Positions 55,402-64,000 of a stretch of DNA of 64,000 nucleotides are shown in pieces (position 1 is the first letter of the stretch; every line of letters starts with the position of its first letter). Source of the DNA: Shewanella pneumatophori (lineage in GTDB: Bacteria > Pseudomonadota > Gammaproteobacteria > Enterobacterales > Shewanellaceae). Below the pieces are notes generated by a model. That model searched no databases and was not told the origin of the DNA. It saw only the letters and a list, made by a program, of their open reading frames with translations. A program made the position numbers and the translations under genes. The stretch is taken from the NCBI RefSeq assembly GCF_023283895.1, contig NZ_JAKILB010000001.1, forward strand, positions 496,001 to 560,000, read 5' to 3'.

Positions 55402-56499
55402 TTAACGAACCTTGCGGTCTTCTTGCATTAGTTCAGAGAAACCTTCATAAACCGCGGTAACAACCTCATTAGAAAGTGGTTGATTTTCAGCGTTTAACAA
55501 ATGGATTTCTGTTTTATCGTTTGCACCATCTTTAAGTTCAATGCGATAAGATCCCGCTTCAATTGGCAGTTCTTTTTCGCTCCACAATGAGCTCCAGAAA
55601 CCAGAGTCATCTGTCACATTGATGTAAAGCAAACCTTTATTGCTGTCCATATCAACGATTTCAAAGCCCATTTCTGGAAGAACAATACGTAAACGATCCC
55701 AAGTACGCTTAAACTTAGCGTCAGCTAACCAGTATGCCTGCTCTTCAGCTTCATTCACTAGGTTAACATCAATACCTAAGCTTTCTTTCAAACGCTTAGC
55801 CTTAAGTGCTTTGGCACGTTCAATACTGATATAACTGATAGAATCATTAAGTCTATCGATAGTGTAACGACGCTTATCTTCACCACTTAACAGTACTTCT
55901 TGAAGGTCGCCATCGTAGCTTTCTTCATGTTCGATTAAATCGATAGTTAAGTTACCACTACGACCATGTGGACGCACATCTACGGTGTACAAGTAACGTT
56001 GCTTTAACTTGTAAACTTTATCACTGCCCCAAAGACTAGACTCGATAACTTCGTCGCTTTCAATCCAATCTGTTTCAAGTGTACCTTTATCAAAATCTTC
56101 ACTGCGTAGTGGGATTGATTTCTTAGCAAAGTACTCTTTTAACACGTCGAATAATTCTTGCTTTAGTGAGATATCGTTGTCAATTGACTCAACCACAACT
56201 TTAATATTCTCACTGCCCTCTTCAACTCGCGTCCCTTCCGCCATAGGTAAAACCTGTAATGGTGGACGAATGTCGAGTCTGTTACCCACTAAGTTTTGAT
56301 CAACTTTAGCGCCAACTTCAGGAATATCATATTCCTTACTGTAGGTAGGTTGATTCAAGCCTTCAGGGATAATCAATTTCGGCGCTACAGTTAAGTCTTG
56401 ATAGTTTTGATCTATATCGTTTGCTAACTTTCTTTCAGTTGGCGTACTGCAAGCAGATACAGCAACAACTAAAATTAAAGGAGATATTTGCTTTAGCAT
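55402..56499 (-). CDS. bamC: Outer-membrane assembly lipoprotein BamC
   Basis: Accessory lipoprotein of the BAM complex that folds outer-membrane barrels. 365 residues with a lipobox VSACS (Cys17), an unstructured N-terminus that binds BamD (PEGLNQPTYSKEYDIP), and two helix-grip domains. It follows dapA by 3 bp, the conserved dapA-bamC pairing of gammaproteobacteria. The end overlaps nothing; a terminator follows. Confidence 0.92.
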   Translation of the reverse strand: MLKQISPLILVVAVSACSTPTERKLANDIDQNYQDLTVAPKLIIPEGLNQPTYSKEYDIPEVGAKVDQNLVGNRLDIRPPLQVLPMAEGTRVEEGSENIKVVVESIDNDISLKQELFDVLKEYFAKKSIPLRSEDFDKGTLETDWIESDEVIESSLWGSDKVYKLKQRYLYTVDVRPHGRSGNLTIDLIEHEESYDGDLQEVLLSGEDKRRYTIDRLNDSISYISIERAKALKAKRLKESLGIDVNLVNEAEEQAYWLADAKFKRTWDRLRIVLPEMGFEIVDMDSNKGLLYINVTDDSGFWSSLWSEKELPIEAGSYRIELKDGANDKTEIHLLNAENQPLSNEVVTAVYEGFSELMQEDRKVR

Positions 56500-56502
56500 T
56501 TA

Positions 56503-57387
56503 TTATTGAACCTCTATTCGGGCATTTTTCATCGCTTCTAGCAACAGACCATGAAACTGACTAGAAAGTTCAGTCAAAGGTAAACGAATTTCATTTTGAC
56601 TGATGAGTCCCATGCGGTGAGCAGCCCACTTTACAGGTATTGGATTCGCTTCGCAAAATAGTACTGAAAATAAATCTTTAATCGATTCTTCAGCTTCTAA
56701 CGCAGCAGGTAAATTACCGGCTAATGCTGCAGCACACATCGCTTTAAATTGCGCTGGAACTATGTTGTTGGCAACAGAAATAACGCCATTGCCACCTAAA
56801 GTTAAAAACTCTCTGGCTGTAGCATCATCACCGCTATAAAGCATAAAGTCATCGCCGCAAAGACGACGTAGCTCTTTAACGCGTGACAAATCACCAGTCG
56901 CTTCTTTAACGCCGATGATGTTACCAACACCCACCAGCTGAGCAACGGTTTCAGGTAACATATCAACCGCTGTGCGTCCTGGTACGTTATATAAAATTTG
57001 TGCAATGTCTGTGCTTTGCGCAACGGCTGTGTAATGAGCAATTAAGCCTTTAGGAGTTGGCTTATTGTAGTAAGGCGTTACGCCAAGCATTGCCGCTACA
57101 CCCGTTTTTGAAAGCGCTTTAGTTAATTCAATCGCTTCAGCTGTGGCATTTGCGCCATTGCCACCAATAACTGGAATACGGCCAGCGGCAAATTTAACCG
57201 TGTGCTCAACGACCGCAATGTGTTCTTTTGGGGGGAGTGTTGCTGACTCACCAGTTGTGCCAACGGCAACTATGGCGTCAGTACCTTGGGCGATATGGTA
57301 CTCAACTAAACTTTCAAGACTCTTATAATCTACTGTGCCATCACTATTCATTGGCGTGATTAAGGCAACGATGCTTCCGTATATCAT
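56503..57387 (-). CDS. dapA: 4-hydroxy-tetrahydrodipicolinate synthase
   Basis: Condenses pyruvate and aspartate semialdehyde in lysine/DAP synthesis. 294 residues (E. coli 292). Motifs: [36 protein letters not shown] and the Schiff-base lysine in [11 protein letters not shown] (~161). It is divergent from gcvR with 238 bp between. Confidence 0.95.
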   Translation of the reverse strand: MIYGSIVALITPMNSDGTVDYKSLESLVEYHIAQGTDAIVAVGTTGESATLPPKEHIAVVEHTVKFAAGRIPVIGGNGANATAEAIELTKALSKTGVAAMLGVTPYYNKPTPKGLIAHYTAVAQSTDIAQILYNVPGRTAVDMLPETVAQLVGVGNIIGVKEATGDLSRVKELRRLCGDDFMLYSGDDATAREFLTLGGNGVISVANNIVPAQFKAMCAAALAGNLPAALEAEESIKDLFSVLFCEANPIPVKWAAHRMGLISQNEIRLPLTELSSQFHGLLLEAMKNARIEVQ

Positions 57388-57567
57388 GTGTATTCCCCAA
57401 GGGTTCAGGACTGGCTATGGTACTGATGCAATCCACTAAAAACAAGCACTAGAACGCAAGACTTAAGCATAATCGTCATCAAGTTGAAACATATTAAATT
57501 AGTGGCCTGATCACAATGACAGAGATCGCAAACGGATTAACTTGTGATAGCATTAGCTACCACAAAT

Positions 57568-57597
57568 AAAACGCGCTTTTCAATTGGCGCTTTTTTA
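57568..57597 (+). terminator. Terminator-like hairpin just before gcvR
   Basis: AAAACGCGC pairs with GCGCTTTT (one bulge) around a 10-nt loop and is followed by TTTTTTAG, 29 bp before the gcvR start. No coding gene ends here on the plus strand, so it may end a small RNA or control gcvR by attenuation. Confidence 0.6.
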
Positions 57598-57625
57598 GTC
57601 TAAAAATAATAATATGGGGTACTGA

Positions 57626-58162
57626 ATGTCCAATCACTTAGTCGTTACTGCAATGGGGGCCGATCGCCCAGGTATTGTGAGTAAGTTTGCACGACTCGCG
57701 AGTGAGTGTGATTGCGATATCGTAGATAGTCGCATGGCACTATTTGGTAATGAATTTACCTTAATCATGATGCTTGCGGGTTCATGGCCATCAATCACTA
57801 AAATGGAAACCTCGTTACCGAGTTTAAGTGTTGAGCTTGAATTACTAACGGTAATGAAGCGTACATCTAAGCATACGCCTCAAAACTACATTTCTCGTTT
57901 AGACATCAGCTTTAGCGGTCGCGACCAACGTGGCACCATGGGTAAAATTACCCAATTTATGGCAGAGCGCTCACTTGATATTGCTGCAGTAAAATCCCAT
58001 GCTGAAGAAGATGAATCAGGTAATCCGACTCAAAACATTAACTTAACCATTAATGTGCCTGAAAAAGTTGATGTAGATAAATTAGAAGTGGGTGTACTTG
58101 CACTTGCAGATGAATTAGTACTTGAATGCACTATTGAACGTATGCAAGGTGTAGAAAGCTAA
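57626..58162 (+). CDS. gcvR: Glycine cleavage system regulator GcvR
   Basis: Two-ACT-domain protein that, in E. coli, represses gcvTHP by binding GcvA when glycine is low. 178 residues; ACT 1 (NHLVVTAMGADRPGIVSKFARLASECDCDI) and ACT 2 (DISFSGRDQRGTMGKITQFMAERSLDI) are both clear. Not a DNA-binding protein. RBS GGGGTACTG. 20 bp before bcp, the conserved gcvR-bcp pair, next to dapA-bamC as in E. coli. Confidence 0.9.
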   Translation: MSNHLVVTAMGADRPGIVSKFARLASECDCDIVDSRMALFGNEFTLIMMLAGSWPSITKMETSLPSLSVELELLTVMKRTSKHTPQNYISRLDISFSGRDQRGTMGKITQFMAERSLDIAAVKSHAEEDESGNPTQNINLTINVPEKVDVDKLEVGVLALADELVLECTIERMQGVES

Positions 58163-58182
58163 ATAAAAGGAATCGAGAACAT

Positions 58183-58653
58183 ATGAATACCTTAACAGTG
58201 GGCGATAAAGCGCCGCTATTTACTCTACAAAACCAATTTGACGAAACCATTAGCCTAGAAGCAGAACTAAAAAAAGGCCCGGTACTTGTCTATTTCTACC
58301 CTAAAGCATCAACGCCAGGATGCACAGTGCAAGCCTGTGGTTTAAGAGATAGTAAAGAGCCGCTTAATGAATTATCAGTAACAGTTCTTGGCTTAAGTCC
58401 TGATCCTGTTGCTAAACTTGCAAAGTTTTCTGATAAGCAATCGCTAAACTTTTCGCTTTTAAGCGATGAAGATCATGCTATTGCAGACGCTTTTGGCGTG
58501 TGGGGTGAAAAGAAGTTCATGGGCAAGATATACGATGGAATTCATCGCCTTAGCTTTTTAGTTGGCCAAGATGGTAATATCGCTCACGTATTTAATAAGT
58601 TTAAAACTAAAGATCACCACGAAGTTGTATTAGCTCATTTACAAAATAGCTAA
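58183..58653 (+). CDS. bcp: Thioredoxin-dependent thiol peroxidase (Bcp/PrxQ)
   Basis: Reduces H2O2 and organic peroxides with thioredoxin. 156 residues, as in E. coli. The peroxidatic Cys is in PKASTPGCTVQACGLRD, with the second (resolving) Cys five residues later (CTVQAC). Typical PrxQ, acting in the cytoplasm. RBS AAAAGGAATCGAG. A terminator follows. Confidence 0.93.
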   Translation: MNTLTVGDKAPLFTLQNQFDETISLEAELKKGPVLVYFYPKASTPGCTVQACGLRDSKEPLNELSVTVLGLSPDPVAKLAKFSDKQSLNFSLLSDEDHAIADAFGVWGEKKFMGKIYDGIHRLSFLVGQDGNIAHVFNKFKTKDHHEVVLAHLQNS

Positions 58654-58689
58654 TTTCAATCTGAAATCGTTTTTACTTATTGAATAATG

Positions 58690-58714
58690 AAAGGAGCCTA
58701 ATGGCTCCTTTTTT
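58690..58714 (+). terminator. Terminator of gcvR-bcp
   Basis: AAAGGAGCC / GGCTCCTTT with a TAAT loop and six Ts, 37 bp after bcp. Confidence 0.9.
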
Positions 58715-58740
58715 AGATCTAGCTAAAGCTAATTTATGCG

Positions 58741-59355
58741 TTACACAATATACGGATACATAAGTGCTGCGGCTATCGACCACATAGTGATACAAATAAA
58801 ACGGTCTAAATAACACCAAGCTTTTGGCTTTTTAAATATAGGACTCAAGTATTTAGCGCCTAAACTTAAACTAAAGAACCATACAAAAGAAGCTAACACA
58901 GCGCCAGCACCAAACCACTGCTTCTCTGTCCCTTCAAATTGCACGCTAATACTGCCAAGTAATACCACAGTATCAAGATACAAATGTGGATTCAGCAAAC
59001 TAATCGCTAAGGTGGTCAACACCGCTTTTTTCAAACTATCAGCCGCAAGGGCGTCATCACTATCAAGACGGTTTTCGTTAAAAGAAGACTTCAGCGCGCT
59101 ATAACCGTAAAACAATAAAAAAATTGCACCGCCAAAACTCGCAATATCCTTTATTAAAGGAAATGCCAAGATTAAATGGCCTAAACCAGCAACACCCGCT
59201 GTAATCATAACTGCATCGATAAAAGAGCAAATTGCTGCAATAGGCAACGAATGTGAACGCTTAAGCCCTTGTTTTAAAACAAATGCATTTTGTGCGCCTA
59301 CTGCCATAATTAGGCTACCGCCTATCCCCATACCTTGAATAAATGCTGTTTGCAT
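58741..59355 (-). CDS. argO: ArgO-like LysE-family amino acid exporter
   Basis: Exports arginine or related basic amino acids. 204 residues from the ATG at 59355, chosen because GAGG lies 6 nt upstream and E. coli ArgO begins at the same point of the alignment; a longer frame starts at 59391. Six membrane segments; GGSLIMAVGAQNAFVLKQGLKR is the LysE/ArgO signature, and WFFSLSLGAKYL is in the last part. Divergent from argP with 141 bp between, as in E. coli, where ArgP activates argO. Confidence 0.9.
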   Translation of the reverse strand: MQTAFIQGMGIGGSLIMAVGAQNAFVLKQGLKRSHSLPIAAICSFIDAVMITAGVAGLGHLILAFPLIKDIASFGGAIFLLFYGYSALKSSFNENRLDSDDALAADSLKKAVLTTLAISLLNPHLYLDTVVLLGSISVQFEGTEKQWFGAGAVLASFVWFFSLSLGAKYLSPIFKKPKAWCYLDRFICITMWSIAAALMYPYIV

Positions 59356-59496
59356 TACTGCCTCAAAACCGTCGAAATTAATAGGACGCAAGAATAATCT
59401 CTGGACAAAAATAAGTACAACTAATAAATTTAATAACGTATTAAAAATACTTATATCGCAAAACCTTTACTAAAATTCAAACCAAGTAAGGTCATT

Positions 59497-60390
59497 ATGT
59501 TTGACTACGCCCATCTAAAAGCACTTTCGATTGTTGTATCACAAGGCGGATTTGATAAAGCTGCACAGCACCTTTTCATCAGCCAATCCGCGGTTTCACA
59601 GCGAATAAAACAGCTAGAAGATAAAGTTGGCCAGTCGCTGCTCATTCGGGCAAATCCGGTGCGGCCGACAGAAACAGGAAAAAGGTTATTGCGTCATTAT
59701 GCACAGGTGCAATTACTCGAAAGCGAATTACGTTCAGAGATGGATGTTGATGATCCATCACTACCGACAATTGTAAAAATAGCCGTTAATGCCGACAGCT
59801 TAGCAACTTGGTTTTTACCCGCATTAGCCGAAGTGTTTAAACATCATAAATGGCTACTTGAATTGATCATTGATGATGAAGCGTATACTCATAATCTACT
59901 AAAAAATGGCGAAGCGGTTGGCTGTGTGACAACCTCCCATTTGGCGCTAACTGGTTGCAGCAGTGAGTTTCTCGGTCATATGGAGTATCTGTGTGTCGCT
60001 ACGCCGGCTTTCATAGAACACTATTTTGAAGCCAACTCATCCATCGAAGACATTGCTCTCGCCCCAGCGGTTGTGTTTTCAACTAAAGATAAACTACATG
60101 ATAAATTTTTGAGCTTTTATTTTGGGATCACTGATAAAAGTTGGCGCGAACACAAAATCCCCTCCTCTGAGAGCTTTTTAGAAGCGATTAAAATGGGGAT
60201 GGGTTACGGACTAGTTGGTCACTTGCAAGCTCAATCACTTTTGGACTCAGGCGAACTCGTCGAAGTATTTCCGAACAAAAGAATGCAAGTACCTTTATAT
60301 TGGCAACACTGGAATATTAAAGCCAAGCAAACCAGCGTTATCTATCGCTCATTAGCGGCAAGTGCCCAAACTGCGTTAATCATTCCCTAA
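59497..60390 (+). CDS. argP: LysR-family regulator ArgP (IciA)
   Basis: Arginine/lysine-responsive activator of argO. 297 residues (E. coli 297). LysR HTH ~1-60 (HLKALSIVVSQGGFDKAAQH, then FISQSAVSQRIKQLE); the effector domain follows (VKIAVNADSLATWFLPAL, the ArgP-typical opening). Divergent from argO. Confidence 0.92.
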   Translation: MFDYAHLKALSIVVSQGGFDKAAQHLFISQSAVSQRIKQLEDKVGQSLLIRANPVRPTETGKRLLRHYAQVQLLESELRSEMDVDDPSLPTIVKIAVNADSLATWFLPALAEVFKHHKWLLELIIDDEAYTHNLLKNGEAVGCVTTSHLALTGCSSEFLGHMEYLCVATPAFIEHYFEANSSIEDIALAPAVVFSTKDKLHDKFLSFYFGITDKSWREHKIPSSESFLEAIKMGMGYGLVGHLQAQSLLDSGELVEVFPNKRMQVPLYWQHWNIKAKQTSVIYRSLAASAQTALIIP

Positions 60391-60472
60391 TGAATTTCAG
60401 CAGGAAAGCATAAAGCTAATTCAACACTCTGATCTAGCGAGCACCATGTTAATCTGTTAAAAAGCGCCATTA

Positions 60473-60499
60473 AAAAAGCAGCATAAATGCTGCTTTTTA
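60473..60499. terminator. Bidirectional terminator after argP
   Basis: AAAAAGCAGCAT / ATGCTGCTTTTT, 12-bp stem with an AA loop, between the convergent argP and permease genes. Confidence 0.9.
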
Positions 60500-60527
60500 G
60501 ATTTAAAGTATGTTGCCTACTTGACTG

Positions 60528-61643
60528 TTAAGATGCTTCTTTTTCAAGCTTTGCGGTAGTTTCGTCACTGTTAACTCTCGCAGTGGATTGGGCCTCAGGG
60601 ACTGGCCAAGCGTTAATAACCGCTTTAACAAGTGAGGCCAACGGGATCGCAAAAAATACTCCCCACACTCCCCATAAACCACCAAAAATTAATACCGCAG
60701 CAATAATAAATACCGGATGCAAATCAACCGCATCAGAAAATAAAATCGGGACTAATACATTGCCATCAAGCGCCTGAATAACACCGTAACCGACCATCAA
60801 GTAGCCAAACTCAGGACTCACACCCCACTGAAAAAATGCTACCAGTGCAATTGGCAAAGTGACCAAGGTTGCACCAACATAAGGAATTAGCACTGATAAA
60901 CCGGTCAAAACTCCAAGCAGTGCTGCATAACGCAGATCCATAAACGCAAAAAAGATATAACTGACCACGCCAATTATCACGATCTCAATGACCTTACCGC
61001 GAATATAGTTAAAGATCTGCTGATGCATTTCGTTCCACACTTTACGCGCTAAATCACGGTTAGTTGGAAAAAATCGCTTACTGCCTTTAATAAGCTCGTC
61101 TTTATCTTTTAAAAAGAAAAACACCAACAAGGGGATCAAAATTGCGTACACCATCACCACTAATACAGAAGCCGAGTACCCGAGTAGCTGCTTACCAATA
61201 TCAAGTAAATGCTGGGTATCAAGCATTTTTTTAATCTCTTCCACCATGATATCAAGCTGATCGGGATTGACGAACTGTGGATACTGATTGATGTAACTTT
61301 GAGCAGTGATTAAGCCTTTGTCTATCATACTGGGAAGATCAGCAATAAGGCTTACACCTTGTTTCCAGATACTAGGAACTAAACCAAAAGTAATTAATAA
61401 CATTAAGCCAATAAACAGGACTAATACTAGCGATGCGGCTGTAGTTCGGTTGATCCCAATCCGAGCCATCTGGGCGACGGGCCACTCAAGTAAAAATGCC
61501 AAAACGAGGGCGATTAATAATGGGGCTAACAAACCACCCGCAAAGTAGATTGCAAGCGCAAGACCTGCAAGAATAAGGACTAAAGTAACAGCTTGTGGAT
61601 CACTAAAACGCTCTTTATACCAACGACTTAAAACAGATAACAT
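60528..61643 (-). CDS. AI-2E family transporter (PerM-like)
   Basis: A 371-residue inner-membrane protein of the AI-2E/PerM family with about eight membrane segments. Family motifs are VTLVLILAGLALAIYFAGGLLAPLLIALVLAFLLEWPV near the start and PYVGATLVTLPIALVAFFQWG, GYGVIQALDGNVLVPILFSDAV near the end. Relatives export autoinducer-2 or act in Na+/H+ exchange; the substrate here is not known. The next genes (tusA-like, bepA, arsC) match the perM-bepA-arsC cluster of E. coli. Confidence 0.88.
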   Translation of the reverse strand: MLSVLSRWYKERFSDPQAVTLVLILAGLALAIYFAGGLLAPLLIALVLAFLLEWPVAQMARIGINRTTAASLVLVLFIGLMLLITFGLVPSIWKQGVSLIADLPSMIDKGLITAQSYINQYPQFVNPDQLDIMVEEIKKMLDTQHLLDIGKQLLGYSASVLVVMVYAILIPLLVFFFLKDKDELIKGSKRFFPTNRDLARKVWNEMHQQIFNYIRGKVIEIVIIGVVSYIFFAFMDLRYAALLGVLTGLSVLIPYVGATLVTLPIALVAFFQWGVSPEFGYLMVGYGVIQALDGNVLVPILFSDAVDLHPVFIIAAVLIFGGLWGVWGVFFAIPLASLVKAVINAWPVPEAQSTARVNSDETTAKLEKEAS

Positions 61644-61733
61644 TCATACTCCCTAGTTTGACGACCTATTATAGTCCTTTGCAGTCATCGTTATAATGAT
61701 ATTTTTCCTATGTAAAATTGCTTAAATTATTTT

Positions 61734-61949
61734 CTATTTAGTGACCGTTAAAGATAATACTGTGTCAGTATCTTCACCGATGGAGTGACATACTCCAATT
61801 TTTTTTAAATAACGGGGAACATCTTGCCTAGAGCCAGGGTCGGATAATAAAACATGGACACTATCACCCGTTGAAAGCTGCTTTAATGCCATTTTCACTT
61901 TCACAAGCGGTAACGGGCAGCGATAAGATGTTAAATCAATAATAATCAT
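61734..61949 (-). CDS. TusA family sulfurtransferase-like protein
   Basis: 71 residues, the size of TusA/SirA-like proteins. The sulfur-carrying cysteine sits in DLTSYRCPLPLVKVKMALK (CPxP motif, Cys11). The end (DVPRYLKKIGVCHSIGEDTD) follows the fold. True TusA is somewhat longer and usually carries a longer N-terminus, so this is probably a TusA-like YedF-type protein. Single gene, in the gap between perM and bepA. Confidence 0.82.
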   Translation of the reverse strand: MIIIDLTSYRCPLPLVKVKMALKQLSTGDSVHVLLSDPGSRQDVPRYLKKIGVCHSIGEDTDTVLSLTVTK

Positions 61950-62059
61950 AATGAACTTGCTATAAACAATCTAAGGCTATTATCCTAAAGGCCACGCATT
62001 CCACAAGCAAGTTCTGTGACCGAGTGATAATAGAAGCATAGCCCAAATTAAGGATCCGC

Positions 62060-63520
62060 TTGAGTAAATTAACATTATCGAAATCCGTTATCGCAGGTGC
62101 CCTGTCATTTATCTTATGCACTAGCTCTCCAATGGGCTACGCCAATAATGACTTGCCTGATTTAGGTACAGCAGCCGTTAATACTTTTAGCTTAGAAAAA
62201 GAAACCGAGTTCGGTGACGCATATATGCGAGTGATCCGCGGTTCTGCGCCAATGGTTAATGATCCAGTTTTAAATCAATACCTAACAGAGCTAGGTAACA
62301 AATTAGTTGCCCATGCAACTGGAGTAAAAACGCCATTTTACTTCTTTTTACTGCGCAATGATGAGATCAACGCATTCGCATTTTTTGGTGGCCACGTAGG
62401 TGTTCATACGGGGTTATTTTTAAATGCTGACACCGAAAGTGAAATAGCATCAGTTCTTGGTCACGAGATCACTCACGTAACTCAACGCCATTTAGCACGC
62501 TCGATTGAAGCTCAAGAAAAAAGTTCTCCGGCAACCATTGCAGGTCTTTTAGGTGCAATATTACTGACCATCGCTTCTCCTCAGGCTGGTATGGCAGCTC
62601 TTGCCACCACCCAAGCACTTGCGACGCAATCTAAAATTAACTACACCCGTTTACACGAAAAAGAAGCTGACCGTATTGGTATGCAAATCATGGTCGATGC
62701 TGGTTTTGATCCTAATGGTGCCGCAGACTTTTTTGGTAAATTAGCCACTCGCTATCGGTTTACCACTAAACCTCCACAAATGTTGCTGACTCACCCATTG
62801 CCAGAATCACGTATTTCTGAAGCACGTATACGAGCTGAGCGATATCCTTTTAGGTATGTGCCGGATAATCTTGACTTTCAACTAGCAAAAGCGCGGATCC
62901 AAGTCAGATTCTCGGGCTATAGTGAACAAGCGGCATTATCTATCTTTAATCAGCAGCTAAAACACAATCGTTATACCTTCAAAAGTGCCGCTGAATATGG
63001 CAAAGCATTAGCTTTGTTTAGGTTAAAGAAGTTCGCAGAATCAGAAGCTATCATTGACGAACTACTGGCTAAAAGCCCAAATAACCTATTTTATATCGAT
63101 ACTAAGACAGATTTGCTTAATCAACGCGGCGCCAATAAAGAGGCTATCGCCCTTTTAAAAGCACAAAAGCAGCTAAAACCGACGTCTCCTGTGGTGAATA
63201 CCAATTTAGCCAATATCTATCTTGAAGATAACCAGATAGATAAAGCCATTCCGCTCCTAGAAGATTTAATTTTCCTCGACAAGCAAGATCAACTTGCATA
63301 CTTGCTACTTACTGAAGCCTATAAAAAGAGCGGTAACAAGGCGATGCAGCATTTTGTAAAAGCTGAATCATTGGCGCTTATTGCCGACTACAAAACAGCA
63401 ATTGACCAACTCAATTTTGCTTATCGAGAGTCAAAAGGTGACGCGCTACAATTGGCTCGAATAGAGGCAAGAATTAGACAATTTAGACAAGCAGATCGAG
63501 CCCTAGAGCAATTGCAATAA
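62060..63520 (+). CDS. bepA: Periplasmic M48 metallopeptidase/chaperone BepA
   Basis: Periplasmic zinc protease (YfgC) that helps LptD fold and degrades stalled barrels. 486 residues from a TTG at 62060, supported by AAGGA 6 nt upstream. A signal peptide (VIAGALSFILCTSSPMGYA) is followed by the M48 domain with the zinc site LGHEITHVTQRH (HExxH) and the third ligand in EKEADRIG. TPR repeats fill ~290-486 (AEYGKALALFRLKKFAESEAI, NLANIYLEDNQIDKAIPLLE). Its neighbours match E. coli. Confidence 0.93.
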   Translation: MSKLTLSKSVIAGALSFILCTSSPMGYANNDLPDLGTAAVNTFSLEKETEFGDAYMRVIRGSAPMVNDPVLNQYLTELGNKLVAHATGVKTPFYFFLLRNDEINAFAFFGGHVGVHTGLFLNADTESEIASVLGHEITHVTQRHLARSIEAQEKSSPATIAGLLGAILLTIASPQAGMAALATTQALATQSKINYTRLHEKEADRIGMQIMVDAGFDPNGAADFFGKLATRYRFTTKPPQMLLTHPLPESRISEARIRAERYPFRYVPDNLDFQLAKARIQVRFSGYSEQAALSIFNQQLKHNRYTFKSAAEYGKALALFRLKKFAESEAIIDELLAKSPNNLFYIDTKTDLLNQRGANKEAIALLKAQKQLKPTSPVVNTNLANIYLEDNQIDKAIPLLEDLIFLDKQDQLAYLLLTEAYKKSGNKAMQHFVKAESLALIADYKTAIDQLNFAYRESKGDALQLARIEARIRQFRQADRALEQLQ

Positions 63521-63601
63521 CAAGGGCTTAACTGTTGCGGTTTCATTGTGACTATGGTCACAAAATACAGTATCATAGCGCCAAGGTTTAATAACAAGAA
63601 T

Positions 63602-63958
63602 ATGACAATGACTAACGTTAAGATTTATCACAACTCGCGCTGTTCAAAAAGCCGCCAGACTTTGGCTTTATTAGAAGAGCACAATTGCAACATAGAAATT
63701 GTTGAATATTTAAAGACGCCAGTATCGGCAGTAGAACTTGAAGAGATCCTCACCAAACTGAATGTTGCACCTCGAGAGATGATGCGTGTAAAAGAAGCTG
63801 AGTATAAAGAACAAGGCTTAAACAACGATACATTATCAACCGCAGATCTTATTCAGGCAATGATTGCTACGCCTAAATTAATCGAACGCCCAATCGTACT
63901 GGCAAATAATAAGGCTGTAATTGGTCGCCCTCCAGAAAACGTACTGACGATTATCTAA
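63602..63958 (+). CDS. arsC: Arsenate reductase (glutaredoxin type), YfgD-like
   Basis: A 118-residue ArsC-fold protein. The catalytic cysteine is in YHNSRCSKSRQT (ArsC-type), with the three arginines region IERPIVL. I chose the ATG at 63602; a second ATG lies two codons downstream and a longer frame starts at 63548. Housekeeping YfgD-type, next to bepA as in E. coli, so arsenic resistance is not implied. Confidence 0.87.
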   Translation: MTMTNVKIYHNSRCSKSRQTLALLEEHNCNIEIVEYLKTPVSAVELEEILTKLNVAPREMMRVKEAEYKEQGLNNDTLSTADLIQAMIATPKLIERPIVLANNKAVIGRPPENVLTII

Positions 63959-63969
63959 CGGAGCATAAA

Positions 63970-64000
63970 ATGAGCTCAGATACCCTATTTAAACTTTGCC
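63970..64000 (+). CDS. Start of a gene running out of the window
   Basis: ATG at 63970, 8 nt after GGAG, opens MSSDTLFKLC and continues past the edge. It lies 11 bp after arsC, so it is probably cotranscribed. Ten residues are too few to name it. Confidence 0.6.
   Translation, partial: MSSDTLFKLC

Noticed and set aside
63602..63958. Arsenic-resistance operon
   Set aside because: The gene is the housekeeping YfgD-type protein next to bepA; no arsR, arsB or acr3 gene is nearby.

Overview
This window looks like a chromosomal segment of a marine gammaproteobacterium, almost certainly Shewanella. Three points support this: the hyaABCD/hydE/hypFBCDEA block has the gene order I remember from Shewanella oneidensis, several gammaproteobacterial neighbourhoods are intact (dapA-bamC with gcvR-bcp, perM-tusA-bepA-arsC, yffB-dapE, argO-argP, ptsHI-crr), and CRP/FNR-type sites precede the anaerobic genes. 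The species assignment is an inference. No rRNA, tRNA, CRISPR array, complete insertion sequence or prophage was seen.

Layout. 1-13 kb: a truncated LysR regulator divergent from isocitrate lyase, two paralogous MshA-like prepilins, an ABM-domain protein, an S9 peptidase, class I fumarase, pabB, a CoA-type Nudix hydrolase and asnS. 13-18.4 kb: a minus-strand uptake operon (binding protein, FecCD permease, ATPase, TonB receptor) ending in a PIG-L-like protein that has lost its metal motif. 18.5-31.2 kb: a complete group 1 membrane-bound [NiFe] uptake hydrogenase (small and large subunits, cytochrome b, protease), a HydE-type HypF-like accessory protein and the full hyp maturation set, with CRP- and FNR-like boxes at the head and a second FNR-like box before hypB. 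31-42 kb: YjbQ, an RsmB-like rRNA methyltransferase, a small protein homologous to one domain of malate synthase G divergent from a DUF3612/RamB-like regulator, a GNAT acetyltransferase, the ribosomal oxygenase RoxA, an epsilon-like exonuclease, a DUF3334 (CheX-like) protein, a chemoreceptor and an ACT protein. 42-50.6 kb: ptsH-ptsI-crr, yffB-dapE-M15 peptidase, an alpha/beta hydrolase, beta carbonic anhydrase, a decayed gene, kdsB and DUF2897. 50.7-64 kb: an RND efflux pair, dapA-bamC, gcvR-bcp, argO/argP, an AI-2E family permease, TusA-like protein, bepA, arsC and the start of one more gene.

How the genes work together. The hydrogenase block is self-sufficient: HyaABC oxidises H2 in the periplasm and passes electrons to quinone, HypA-F and HydE build and insert the NiFe(CN)2CO centre, and HyaD trims the large subunit. 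The small subunit has the plain four-Cys proximal cluster, so it should be oxygen sensitive. Isocitrate lyase and the RamB/DUF3612-type regulator both point to acetate/glyoxylate metabolism, which makes the free-standing malate synthase G domain at 33.5-34.0 kb the most unusual item here.

Other signals worth a look: degenerate tandem repeats of 12-14 bp at four gene ends, an intrinsic terminator just before gcvR, and the MshA-like pilin pair away from any assembly genes.
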